From NCBI RefSeq assembly GCF_002831685.1, contig NZ_CP025119.1, forward strand, positions 903,001-967,000: a stretch of 64,000 nt of DNA. The letters run 5' to 3'. The position numbers and the translations under genes were made by a program. Source of the DNA: Polaribacter sp. ALD11 (lineage in GTDB: Bacteria; Bacteroidota; Bacteroidia; Flavobacteriales; Flavobacteriaceae). Each line of letters starts with the position of its first letter. Position 1 is the stretch's first letter. Below, one piece after another: positions 35,815-42,599 of this stretch. The notes under the pieces are model-generated. The model was not told the DNA's origin and made no database searches. It was given only the letters and a program-made list of their open reading frames with translations.

Positions 35815-35847
35815 AAAAAAAAGCCCGAGCAAATGCTCGGGCTTTTT
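35815..35847 (-). terminator. Attenuator terminator in the tyrS leader
   Basis: On the minus strand AAAAAGCCCGAGC / GCTCGGGCTTTTT forms a perfect 13-bp stem with an ATTT loop, followed by further T. The 5' arm (CCGAGCA, 35840-35834) is also complementary over 7 bp to TGCTCGG (35913-35907) inside the leader frame, giving a mutually exclusive antiterminator. Confidence 0.85.
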
Positions 35848-35873
35848 AGTTATGTTATATTTTTATTTTATTA

Positions 35874-35978
35874 TCAGATTTTACTTGAAGTATATACATA
35901 GCCATTCCGAGCAGTTATTATTTGATAATAATACGTGCTAAAAAAAGGAAGGCGTAATATGTTGTTTAATCTTTTCAT
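35874..35978 (-). CDS. Tyr-rich leader peptide controlling tyrS
   Basis: A 34-codon frame beginning ATG AAA AGA TTA and ending in TGA TAA. Residues 12-18 read FFSTYYY, with three consecutive TAT codons; two further Tyr follow at 27 and 29 (GYVY). The Tyr codons sit in the left arm of a hairpin (AGCA-TATTATT with AATAATA-TGCT, 35939-35910), whose right arm holds the antiterminator segment. Stalling at scarce Tyr-tRNA would break this hairpin, free TGCTCGG and prevent termination. Too short for routine gene calling. Confidence 0.82.
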   Translation of the reverse strand: MKRLNNILRLPFFSTYYYQIITARNGYVYTSSKI

Positions 35979-35986
35979 TTCTAGTG

Positions 35987-36017
35987 CAAATATATTTTTA
36001 AATATTTTAATGTGCAA
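35987..36017 (-). promoter_or_regulatory. Promoter of the tyrS leader transcript
   Basis: On the minus strand TTG (36017-36015), a 20-nt spacer and TATATTTG (35994-35987): the full -33/-7 Bacteroidetes pattern. Predicted start near 35981, two to four nt before the leader ATG, so the leader is read from an almost leaderless message. Confidence 0.75.
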
Positions 36018-36229
36018 TTTTCTATACATGTTTAAAATTTTCGTACAAAAATTGTAAACTAAAAATCTTTTCTAAACTTATCTGTTGTTTGCAAATAAGT
36101 TTTCTTAAAAATTTAGAAATCGTATCAAATGATCTCATTAAGGGAGCGCTCCATTTTAAAACAAAATATATTTTTATTTCAGTAATATTCCAAATAACAA
36201 TCGTTAGAATTCATCAACTTTAAAAAGCA

Positions 36230-36985
36230 CTAATCTATCCAACTCTTAAAATCTTTTACACGCTCTCTACTTACAATAATTTCAGTTTCGTTATACGAAT
36301 GTAAGATTAATTTTAAACGAGAATTGGAATAGGAAATAATGTCTTTAATGCCATTTATATGCACAATAAAAGTACGGTTTACTCTAAAAAATTGCTCTGG
36401 GTCTAATTGTTCTTGCCAATGCTCTAAAGAATTATCTAATAAATAATTTCTATTTTCTGAAGTATGAATATAAGTCGCTTTATTTTCACTGTAAAAACAG
36501 GCAACATCCTCAATATTTATAATCTTTATATGTTGCCCAACTTTTATAGAAATTCTTTTTTTAAACTTTCGATCTACAGGATTTACCAATAATTTTCTAA
36601 TATCATCTAAATTCACTTGCACATCCGATTGTATTGGTTGATGCTCTTTAAACTTATCTACAGCAACCTTAAGCTCATCTTCATCTAGAGGTTTTAATAA
36701 ATAATCAATGCTATTTAACTTAAACGCTTTTAACGCATATTCGTCATAGGCAGTGGTAAAAATAATAGCAGATTTCACTTCAATTTCTTCAAAAATCTCA
36801 AAAGAGATGCCGTCTGAAAGTTGAATGTCTAAAAATATTAAATCTGGGTGTTTGTTATTCTGCAACCAGTTTAAAGACTCTTCTACAGAATGCAACATTT
36901 GCTGCACTTCGATGTCTAAAATAGCCAACATTCTGTTTAATCTTCTTGCTGCTGGCTTTTCATCTTCAATTATTAATACGTTCAT
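36230..36985 (-). CDS. LytTR-type response regulator
   Basis: 251 residues: receiver domain (1-118) with acidic pocket EDE (7-9), phosphoacceptor Asp in LIFLDIQLSDG (about 54), and Lys in YLLKPLDEDE; then a LytTR DNA-binding domain (150-250) with FYSENKATYIHT, FFRVNRTFIVHINGI and RERVKDF. Partner of the sensor kinase at 38343. Last gene of the locus, behind four 2TM genes; a short dispersed repeat (37012-37044) lies between. Confidence 0.92.
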   Translation of the reverse strand: MNVLIIEDEKPAARRLNRMLAILDIEVQQMLHSVEESLNWLQNNKHPDLIFLDIQLSDGISFEIFEEIEVKSAIIFTTAYDEYALKAFKLNSIDYLLKPLDEDELKVAVDKFKEHQPIQSDVQVNLDDIRKLLVNPVDRKFKKRISIKVGQHIKIINIEDVACFYSENKATYIHTSENRNYLLDNSLEHWQEQLDPEQFFRVNRTFIVHINGIKDIISYSNSRLKLILHSYNETEIIVSRERVKDFKSWID

Positions 36986-37011
36986 ATTTTAAATTCATTT
37001 TTGGATTGTGA

Positions 37012-37044
37012 GATTCCTCCTCGTTCCTCCTTCGGAATGACAGA
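37012..37044. repeat. Half-copy of a TTCGnAATGACA dispersed repeat
   Basis: Contains TCCTCGTTCCTCCTTCGGAA then TGACAG, similar to the arms of the palindromic repeats at 46712 and 48784 (GATTGCTTCGTTCTTCGCAA-TGACA). Only one arm is visible here. Confidence 0.45.
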
Positions 37045-37067
37045 GATGCAACTTTCTTACTTTAGAA

Positions 37068-37385
37068 CTAATTTTCTTCTTTCATAAATTCATCAATCTT
37101 TTTTTCTTCCCAATCTTTACCAAATAAATTAGGGTATCCAAAGGTCTTAATTCCGTGAAGTGCTAAAAATATTCCCCAAATAAACCAAATAGGCAAATAG
37201 GTGTTTTCTCCTCCATTAAACTGATTGCTAACAATAAAATCTCCGAAGAGTTTAAAGGAAAAGTTCCACACAAATGCTAAAAACAAATTTACCAAAATAT
37301 ATGCAACCACATGTTTATAGAATTTCTTAATTTCTTCTACTCGGTGTCTGGCTCTAATTAATTTCTTATTCTCTTGGTTTTCCAT
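37068..37385 (-). CDS. 2TM domain protein 4 of the LytS/LytT locus
   Basis: 105 residues: a basic helix (RARHRVEEIKKFYKHVVAY), two membrane segments (ILVNLFLAFVWNFSF, LPIWFIWGIFLALHGI) and the closing signature DWEEKKIDEFM. This is the 2TM (pfam13239-type) unit repeated five times in the operon. Function unknown; association with LytTR two-component systems in flavobacteria suggests signal sensing or modulation. Confidence 0.82.
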   Translation of the reverse strand: MENQENKKLIRARHRVEEIKKFYKHVVAYILVNLFLAFVWNFSFKLFGDFIVSNQFNGGENTYLPIWFIWGIFLALHGIKTFGYPNLFGKDWEEKKIDEFMKEEN

Positions 37386-37389
37386 CTCT

Positions 37390-37725
37390 TTAAAATTTCC
37401 TGATTTTTTCGTCCTCTTTGTCCATCAACTCTTTAATTTTCTTTTCTTCCCAATCACTTCCTAAACCTAAAGATTTAAATCCGAAAACGCCTAACCAATG
37501 AAAAAACATTCCGATTCCCCAAAAAAGCCATGTAGAGTATACACCAAAATTAGAAAGAGTATCTTTAAAATTATCTCCGCTTTTTGTTAATCCAAAAATA
37601 ATAACACCGCTTATAAAAATGTTTACCAATATATAAACCATAAAGTGAACATAAAACCCTTTAATGGCTTTTACTCTCTTTTTTGCTCTTATAAAACTAG
37701 CTTCTTGTGTATAATCTTGTTCCAT
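37390..37725 (-). CDS. 2TM domain protein 3 of the LytS/LytT locus
   Basis: 111 residues, same build: RAKKRVKAIKGFYVHFMVY, two membrane segments (ILVNIFISGVIIFGL, WLFWGIGMFFHWLGVFGF) and DWEEKKIKELMDKEDEK. Four-base spacer to the next unit. Paralogue of the neighbouring 2TM genes; function unknown. Confidence 0.82.
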   Translation of the reverse strand: MEQDYTQEASFIRAKKRVKAIKGFYVHFMVYILVNIFISGVIIFGLTKSGDNFKDTLSNFGVYSTWLFWGIGMFFHWLGVFGFKSLGLGSDWEEKKIKELMDKEDEKIRKF

Positions 37726-37729
37726 GTTC

Positions 37730-38017
37730 TTATTTCTTTTCGTTCATAAACTCTTTAATTTTCTTTTCCTCCCAGTTTTTTCCAATTCCTATTAAATTGA
37801 ATCCGAAAACCGTTAACCAGTGAATAAAAAGACCTGTTCCCCAACCAAAAGCAGAAAACCAAAACCAATGAAAATGTGGTTCGAACTTTAAGTTAACAAA
37901 AATAATAACAGGTATAACAATACAATAAATAGTTAAATGTGTGTAAAACCCTTTAATATCTTTTACTCTTTTTTGAGCTTTAAAGTAGCGTTGTTTTTGT
38001 GTAAAATCTGATTCCAT
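37730..38017 (-). CDS. 2TM domain protein 2 of the LytS/LytT locus
   Basis: 95 residues: KAQKRVKDIKGFYTHLTIY, two membrane segments (IVIPVIIFVNLKF, FWFSAFGWGTGLFIHWLTVFGF) and NWEEKKIKEFMNEKK. It is the unit most similar to the one fused to the kinase (both have HFHWFWF / GFHWFWF before the second segment), pointing to local duplication. Confidence 0.82.
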   Translation of the reverse strand: MESDFTQKQRYFKAQKRVKDIKGFYTHLTIYCIVIPVIIFVNLKFEPHFHWFWFSAFGWGTGLFIHWLTVFGFNLIGIGKNWEEKKIKEFMNEKK

Positions 38018-38019
38018 TT

Positions 38020-38343
38020 TTATCTAATATTATTTTGTTCGTCCATATATTTCTGAATCTTTCTCTCCTCCCAGTCTTTATTCATAAATAAACTGAGTCC
38101 GAAAGTATTCAATGCCTGAAAAACAATTCCGATTCCCCAAAACAACCAAATTTTATAATTATGATAATCTGAAAAAGCTTCATAAAAAGTGTCTCCGTCA
38201 TTTATATCTCCAGCAATAAATATAGCACTCAAAAAAATATTTATAATAACATACGTTGCCAGATGTTTATAGAACTTGCTAATTTTTTCAACTCGTTTTT
38301 TTGCTAAAATAAATTGCTGTTCTTGTGTTCTGTTCGTTTCCAT
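38020..38343 (-). CDS. 2TM domain protein 1 of the LytS/LytT locus
   Basis: 107 residues: LAKKRVEKISKFYKHLATY, two membrane segments (VIINIFLSAIFIAG, WLFWGIGIVFQALNTFGLSLF) and DWEERKIQKYMDEQ. Its ATG shares one base with the kinase stop, so translation is likely coupled. Confidence 0.82.
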   Translation of the reverse strand: METNRTQEQQFILAKKRVEKISKFYKHLATYVIINIFLSAIFIAGDINDGDTFYEAFSDYHNYKIWLFWGIGIVFQALNTFGLSLFMNKDWEERKIQKYMDEQNNIR

Positions 38344-39713
38344 TATCTGTACTTTTTTTGCTGATTCTCTTTGTCCATTAAATCTTTAATCTTTCTGTCT
38401 TCCCAATTACTTCCTAAGAAAATATTGTAATTATTTACTTCTAAAAAGTGAAAAGTTAAGCCCATTCCCCACCCGAAGATTGGAAACCAAAACCAATGAA
38501 AACCTGGTGAAAATCTTAAATTTATGAATATTAAAAATGGAATTACTAAACAATAAGAAGCTAAATTCTGATAGAACTCTTTTAGTTTCTCTACTTTTTC
38601 TACTGCTTTTACATATTTACTATTTTCTAAATCGTCTGTGTACATCGTGTTGTTCATTTTATATAGGAGTGGTAAACTCACCTTAAAAGTTTTGTTATTA
38701 TTTTCTATTTTCACTCCTTTTTGAGTGATCAATCCATATCTATCAGCAATATTTTGCAAACCAACTTTTGTGCTTTTTCCTATTGCTTCTTTAGGGTTGA
38801 TGTTATTTTCTATAATTAAATAATTAGCTTCTTCATAAATATTTATGGTTAAGGGTTTAGAAGTAGAAACTACATTGTGTTTTACTGCATTTTCTAATAA
38901 AAGCTGTAATGATAATGGCACAATTTTTAATTCATTATTACTTATTTCATCAGGAATGTTAAATTGAACGGCATCTTCAAAACGCATTCCTAACAATTCC
39001 ATATACGTTTTTGCAAACTTTAATTCTTCTTCAATTGGTACTAAATCTTTATTTCTTTGCTCTAAAACATATCGATAAACCTTAGAGAGCTTTGTTGTAA
39101 ACCTTTCTGCTTGATGCGGATTTTCGCCAATTAAACTCGTTAATACATTTAAACTATTGAATAAAAAATGTGGATCTAATTGATTTTTTAAAGATTCGAA
39201 CTTGGCTGTTTCTGTTTTTGCTACAATCTGCTGCTGCGTAGTTTCTTGCGTCATTGCAGCTTTCCAGTTGATCATAAATCCTTTTGCATGAAAAAAAGTT
39301 GCCACTCCTAAAGAAAAAATAATGGCTATTACATGCACCCAAACTAAGTATCCTTTAAAAAAGGTATCAAAATTATGTCCAAAAATTAAGATGTATTGTA
39401 TATAATGAATTATTAAAACTGCAATAACGGTATACAAAACTGTAGCTACAGCACCAACCCAGACTCTTTTATTAGTTTCGTGAACCCAATCCCATTTGGT
39501 GTTTAGGTATTCATTAATTATTCCATTCCCTAACCCTAAAGTAAAAGAATACATGCTAGAAATTAAAAGCACCAAAGCCATTCCTTTTATACTAAATTGC
39601 TGATTTACAATTATAAAAATAACCCCTAGAATTACAGTAAGTTTTAAACAAACTATAAATTCGTTTCTTATTTTTTTTAAAATAATAGCGTTTGATGTTT
39701 TCATTTTCGACAT
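38343..39713 (-). CDS. LytS-like sensor histidine kinase fused to a C-terminal 2TM domain
   Basis: 456 residues. Four N-terminal membrane segments (20-165) replace a periplasmic sensor; then the His_kinase block with LDPHFLFNSLNVLTSLIG (phospho-His), the N-box LLENAVKHNV and a minimal ATP lid ending SLPLLYK (about 355). From about 360 a complete 2TM unit follows (KAVEKVEKLKEFYQNLASY ... NWEDRKIKDLMDKENQQ). The junction KMNNTMYTDDLENSKYV looks like a former separate start, so a gene fusion is likely. Signals to the LytTR regulator downstream. Confidence 0.88.
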   Translation of the reverse strand: MSKMKTSNAIILKKIRNEFIVCLKLTVILGVIFIIVNQQFSIKGMALVLLISSMYSFTLGLGNGIINEYLNTKWDWVHETNKRVWVGAVATVLYTVIAVLIIHYIQYILIFGHNFDTFFKGYLVWVHVIAIIFSLGVATFFHAKGFMINWKAAMTQETTQQQIVAKTETAKFESLKNQLDPHFLFNSLNVLTSLIGENPHQAERFTTKLSKVYRYVLEQRNKDLVPIEEELKFAKTYMELLGMRFEDAVQFNIPDEISNNELKIVPLSLQLLLENAVKHNVVSTSKPLTINIYEEANYLIIENNINPKEAIGKSTKVGLQNIADRYGLITQKGVKIENNNKTFKVSLPLLYKMNNTMYTDDLENSKYVKAVEKVEKLKEFYQNLASYCLVIPFLIFINLRFSPGFHWFWFPIFGWGMGLTFHFLEVNNYNIFLGSNWEDRKIKDLMDKENQQKKYR

Positions 39714-39734
39714 TGGTATTAAAAAATAAACTTA

Positions 39735-40148
39735 CTAAAATTTTATCTCTAAAGACACATTTTTATCGATAACAGTAAATTTAGCTCCTTCAAATGTTGG
39801 TGGTGCAAAGGCTATTACATTATTAGAAGCACCATAATCTTCTAAAGGCATTCTGTTTGCAGAGAAATCCATTTTACCATTGCTATTTTTATCATGATAG
39901 CAAGTAACTGCGTATGAACCTGGTTTTACATTTCCGAAAATAATAGTGGTTTTACCATTTTTAATTACACCTTCTTTACTTTCTATAGGTGTTCTCATAA
40001 AATTATCTTTATTATACAAGGCAAAACCAACCTTCCCTTCATCTGAATTAATATTTGAAATCGTTACAGTAATTGTTTTGTCCTGAGCTGTTAAGGTACT
40101 TGTTATTGATAAAATTGCTAAGACTAAAATAGATACTAAAATTTTCAT
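39735..40148 (-). CDS. DUF2141 exported protein
   Basis: 137 residues: signal peptide (ILVSILVLAILSITSTLTAQ), then the DUF2141 beta-sandwich with NSDEGKVGFALYN-like strands, PGSYAVTCYHDKNSNGKMDFS (an EF-hand-like D-x-N-x-N-G-x-x-D loop) and MPLEDYGASNNV. Function not known; periplasmic or outer-membrane-associated. First gene before the long regulatory gap preceding the arginine operon, divergent from it. Confidence 0.85.
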   Translation of the reverse strand: MKILVSILVLAILSITSTLTAQDKTITVTISNINSDEGKVGFALYNKDNFMRTPIESKEGVIKNGKTTIIFGNVKPGSYAVTCYHDKNSNGKMDFSANRMPLEDYGASNNVIAFAPPTFEGAKFTVIDKNVSLEIKF

Positions 40149-40457
40149 GTGGTTTGTTTTAAGTGTTATTGATGGTTCAAAGATGCAACACAGTCAACGT
40201 TTTTTAAATTAAAGAATACCCAACTGTATTATTTTTAGGATGAATTGTAAAAAATAAAGTTAGATAGGAAGATTTCCTTTAATTATAATAAGAATACAGC
40301 TATCTTGAATAAACACAATCAATAAAATTGATAGATCTAAAAAAGTCTTTACTAAAGATTTGATAATTAATAAATTGATTTATTACTAAATTAATAAAAA
40401 TTAAAAAAAAACCTTGTTTTTTCATCATCAATTGAAAAATTAATATACATTTACATC

Positions 40458-40526
40458 ATGTTTACTACAAAAAATAAAACAAATACTATGGTTCCCAGGT
40501 TGCGCTTTCGCAATGTAATTCGCTAA
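40458..40526 (+). CDS. Arg-rich leader peptide 1 of the arginine operon
   Basis: A 22-codon frame ATG TTT ACT ... ending VPRLRFRNVIR and TAA. Its four Arg codons are AGG, CGC, CGC and CGC, rare forms in this AT-rich genome. TTGCG-CTTT-CGCAA (40500-40513) forms a small hairpin across the first of them. CTAATTC over the stop (40523-40529) is complementary to GAATTAG in the later terminator-like stem. A TACATTTA box at 40446-40453 is a weak promoter candidate. Confidence 0.5.
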   Translation: MFTTKNKTNTMVPRLRFRNVIR

Positions 40527-40574
40527 TTCTAAATATTTAGCAATATACTGAATCCATAATTTTATTTTTTTATC

Positions 40575-40679
40575 ATGTACCAATCTAAAAAACTTCAAAG
40601 CTCACAAAACAATATTATTTTAATAAATAATAGGAATTCTGTACGCCGCTTTTTCTCTACTCGCCCTTTGGGTGTTTAA
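40575..40679 (+). CDS. Arg-rich leader peptide 2 of the arginine operon
   Basis: A 34-codon frame starting MYQSKKLQ and ending NNRNSVRRFFSTRPLGV. Arg codons are AGG, CGC-CGC and CGC. It shares the word FFST and the 34-residue length with the tyrS leader. ACTCGCC (659-665) can pair with GGGTG just downstream or with GGTGAGT in the following hairpin, a switch as in attenuators. It lies 80 bp before the first operon gene. Confidence 0.62.
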   Translation: MYQSKKLQSSQNNIILINNRNSVRRFFSTRPLGV

Positions 40680-40687
40680 ATTATTAT

Positions 40688-40715
40688 GGAATTAGGTGAG
40701 TCCAATTCCGCTTTT
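40688..40715 (+). terminator. Attenuator-like hairpin before the arginine operon
   Basis: GGAATT-A-GG / CC-AATTCC with a 5-nt loop, one bulged A, followed by GCTTTTC. The short T run makes it a weak terminator. The inner 5' arm plus loop (GGTGAGT) is complementary over 7 bp (one G-U) to ACTCGCC at the end of leader 2. Confidence 0.5.
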
Positions 40716-40759
40716 CAAAGCAAAAATTCAAATACATTCAACTTTAAAATATCAATACA

Positions 40760-41377
40760 ATGGAAATTGTAATTGCTAACAAATCGCATACTATTTACGC
40801 AGATATCATTTGCAAAACAATAGAAGATGCTGCTCAAGTAAGAGGAACTGGTATCGCAAAAAGAAAACCAGCATACGTTGCCACTAAAATGGAAAACGGA
40901 AATGCTGTAATTGCACTAGATAACGGTAATTTTGCTGGTTTCTGCTATATAGAAGCTTGGGGACATGGTAAATTTGTTGCCAACTCAGGTTTAATTGTAC
41001 ACCCAGACTTTAGAAATTTAGGATTGGCTAAACAAATTAAAGAGGTCATTTTTAAACACTCGAGAACAAAGTTTCCAGACGCTAAAGTTTTTAGTATTAC
41101 TACAGGTTTGGCGGTAATGAAACTAAACAGCGACTTGGGTTATAAACCAGTTACTTTCTCTGAACTTACAGACGACCAAAGTTTTTGGGATGGTTGCAAA
41201 ACGTGTAGAAATTTTGATGTTTTAACCAGAACAGAAAGAAAGATGTGTCTGTGTACAGGAATGTTGTTCGACCCAAAAAACAATAATAAGGAAGCGTCTA
41301 AAGAGGTTAAAGAAAACGTTTTTCAAAGATTAAAAAATATGAAACAGCACTTGTTTCTAAAAAAAGATAAAAAATGA
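40760..41377 (+). CDS. GNAT N-acetyltransferase, first gene of the arginine operon
   Basis: 205 residues. GNAT fold with the acetyl-CoA loop LIVHPDFRNLGLAKQIKEVIF (about 78-98). After the fold comes a Cys-rich tail GCKTCRNFD ... RKMCLCTGMLFDP with C-x2-C and C-x-C pairs. Position at the head of the operon and absence of argA/argJ suggest it acylates glutamate at the first step (N-acetyl- or N-succinylglutamate), which is inference from context. Overlaps argG by ATGA. Confidence 0.75.
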   Translation: MEIVIANKSHTIYADIICKTIEDAAQVRGTGIAKRKPAYVATKMENGNAVIALDNGNFAGFCYIEAWGHGKFVANSGLIVHPDFRNLGLAKQIKEVIFKHSRTKFPDAKVFSITTGLAVMKLNSDLGYKPVTFSELTDDQSFWDGCKTCRNFDVLTRTERKMCLCTGMLFDPKNNNKEASKEVKENVFQRLKNMKQHLFLKKDKK

Positions 41378-42549
41378 AAAAATTAGTAATTGCTTACAGT
41401 GGTGGTTTAGATACTTCTTACTGTGCCGTTAGCTTGTCAAAAGAATATGACGTACATGCTGTTAGTGTAAATACTGGCGGTTTTACTTCCGAAGAAATTA
41501 AACAGATAGAAAGTAATGCTTATAAAATGGGCATTTCTACTTATAAAAATATTGACGCTGTTTCAACATTTTACAATAAAGTAGTAAAGTATTTAATCTT
41601 CGGAAATGTATTAAAAAACAGTACCTATCCGCTTTCGGTTAGTGCAGAAAGAATTATACAAGCCATAGAAATTATTGAATACGCAAAAAGTATTGATGCA
41701 GAATATATTGCACACGGAAGTACGGGTGCAGGAAACGATCAAGTAAGATTTGATATGATTTTCCAAACCTTAGCTCCTAATATTAAAATTATCACGCCAA
41801 TTAGAGATGGAAAATTAACAAGACAAGAAGAAATAGATTATTTAAAAGTGGAAGGAATTGATATGCCTTGGGAAAAAACAAAATATTCTGTAAATAAAGG
41901 TCTTTGGGGAACAAGTGTTGGTGGCGTTGAGACTTTAAAGTCCGAATTACCTTTACCAAGCGAAGCATATCCTTCTCAATTAGAAAAAGAAGGCGAAGAA
42001 AAAGTAACATTGACTTTTAAAAATGGTGAATTTGTTGCCTTAAACGGACAAGAAAACAAGCCAGAAGTAAATATTGAAAATCTTAATAATATTGCATCAA
42101 AATACGCAATTGGTAGAGATATTCATGTTGGCGATACGATTGTTGGTACAAAAGGAAGAGTTGGTTTTGAAGCTGCTGCTGCTTTAATTACAGTAAAAGC
42201 GCATCACTTGTTAGAGAAACACACCTTAACAAAATGGCAATTACAACACAAAGAATATTTGTCTAGTTTCTACGGAATGCATTTGCATGAAGGACAATAT
42301 TTAGACCCTGTAATGAGAGATACGGAAGCTTTTTTACAAAGCTCACAAAAAATGGTTTCTGGTAATGTGGTGGTTTCTTTAAAGCCGTATCATTTTTCTT
42401 TAGACGGAATTATTTCTGACCACGATTTAATGTCTAGTGCATTTAGCACGTATGGTGAAGAAAATAAAGCTTGGACAGCCGATGATGCGAAAGGTTTTAT
42501 TAAGATTTTAGGAAACCAGAATAAAATATACAGACAAGTAAATAGTTAG
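41374..42549 (+). CDS. argG: Argininosuccinate synthase
   Basis: 391 residues. ATP pyrophosphatase motif AYSGGLDTSYCAVSL (about 7-21), HGSTGAGNDQVRFD, and WGTSVGG/ETL region of the family. It ligates citrulline and aspartate with ATP. Start overlaps the stop of the GNAT gene (ATGA), giving coupling. The palindromic repeat at 42555-42583 separates it from argC. Confidence 0.95.
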   Translation: MKKLVIAYSGGLDTSYCAVSLSKEYDVHAVSVNTGGFTSEEIKQIESNAYKMGISTYKNIDAVSTFYNKVVKYLIFGNVLKNSTYPLSVSAERIIQAIEIIEYAKSIDAEYIAHGSTGAGNDQVRFDMIFQTLAPNIKIITPIRDGKLTRQEEIDYLKVEGIDMPWEKTKYSVNKGLWGTSVGGVETLKSELPLPSEAYPSQLEKEGEEKVTLTFKNGEFVALNGQENKPEVNIENLNNIASKYAIGRDIHVGDTIVGTKGRVGFEAAAALITVKAHHLLEKHTLTKWQLQHKEYLSSFYGMHLHEGQYLDPVMRDTEAFLQSSQKMVSGNVVVSLKPYHFSLDGIISDHDLMSSAFSTYGEENKAWTADDAKGFIKILGNQNKIYRQVNS

Positions 42550-42554
42550 AAAAG

Positions 42555-42583
42555 ACCTCACAGGTTTTAAAAACCTGTGAGGT
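42555..42583. repeat. Perfect palindromic repeat between argG and argC
   Basis: ACCTCACAGGTTTT / AAAACCTGTGAGGT, 14-bp arms around a single A. From memory, palindromes of this ACCTCACAGGTTTT type are scattered in flavobacterial genomes; only one copy is in this window. In the mRNA it would form a very stable hairpin that could stabilise or attenuate the downstream part. Confidence 0.8.
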
Positions 42584-42599
42584 ATAAAACATTCTTAAC

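Noticed and set aside
35850..36229. Independent small RNA gene upstream of tyrS
   Set aside because: The promoter, leader frame and terminator are better explained together as a tyrS attenuator, since the terminator ends directly before the tyrS start and competes with a pairing inside the leader.
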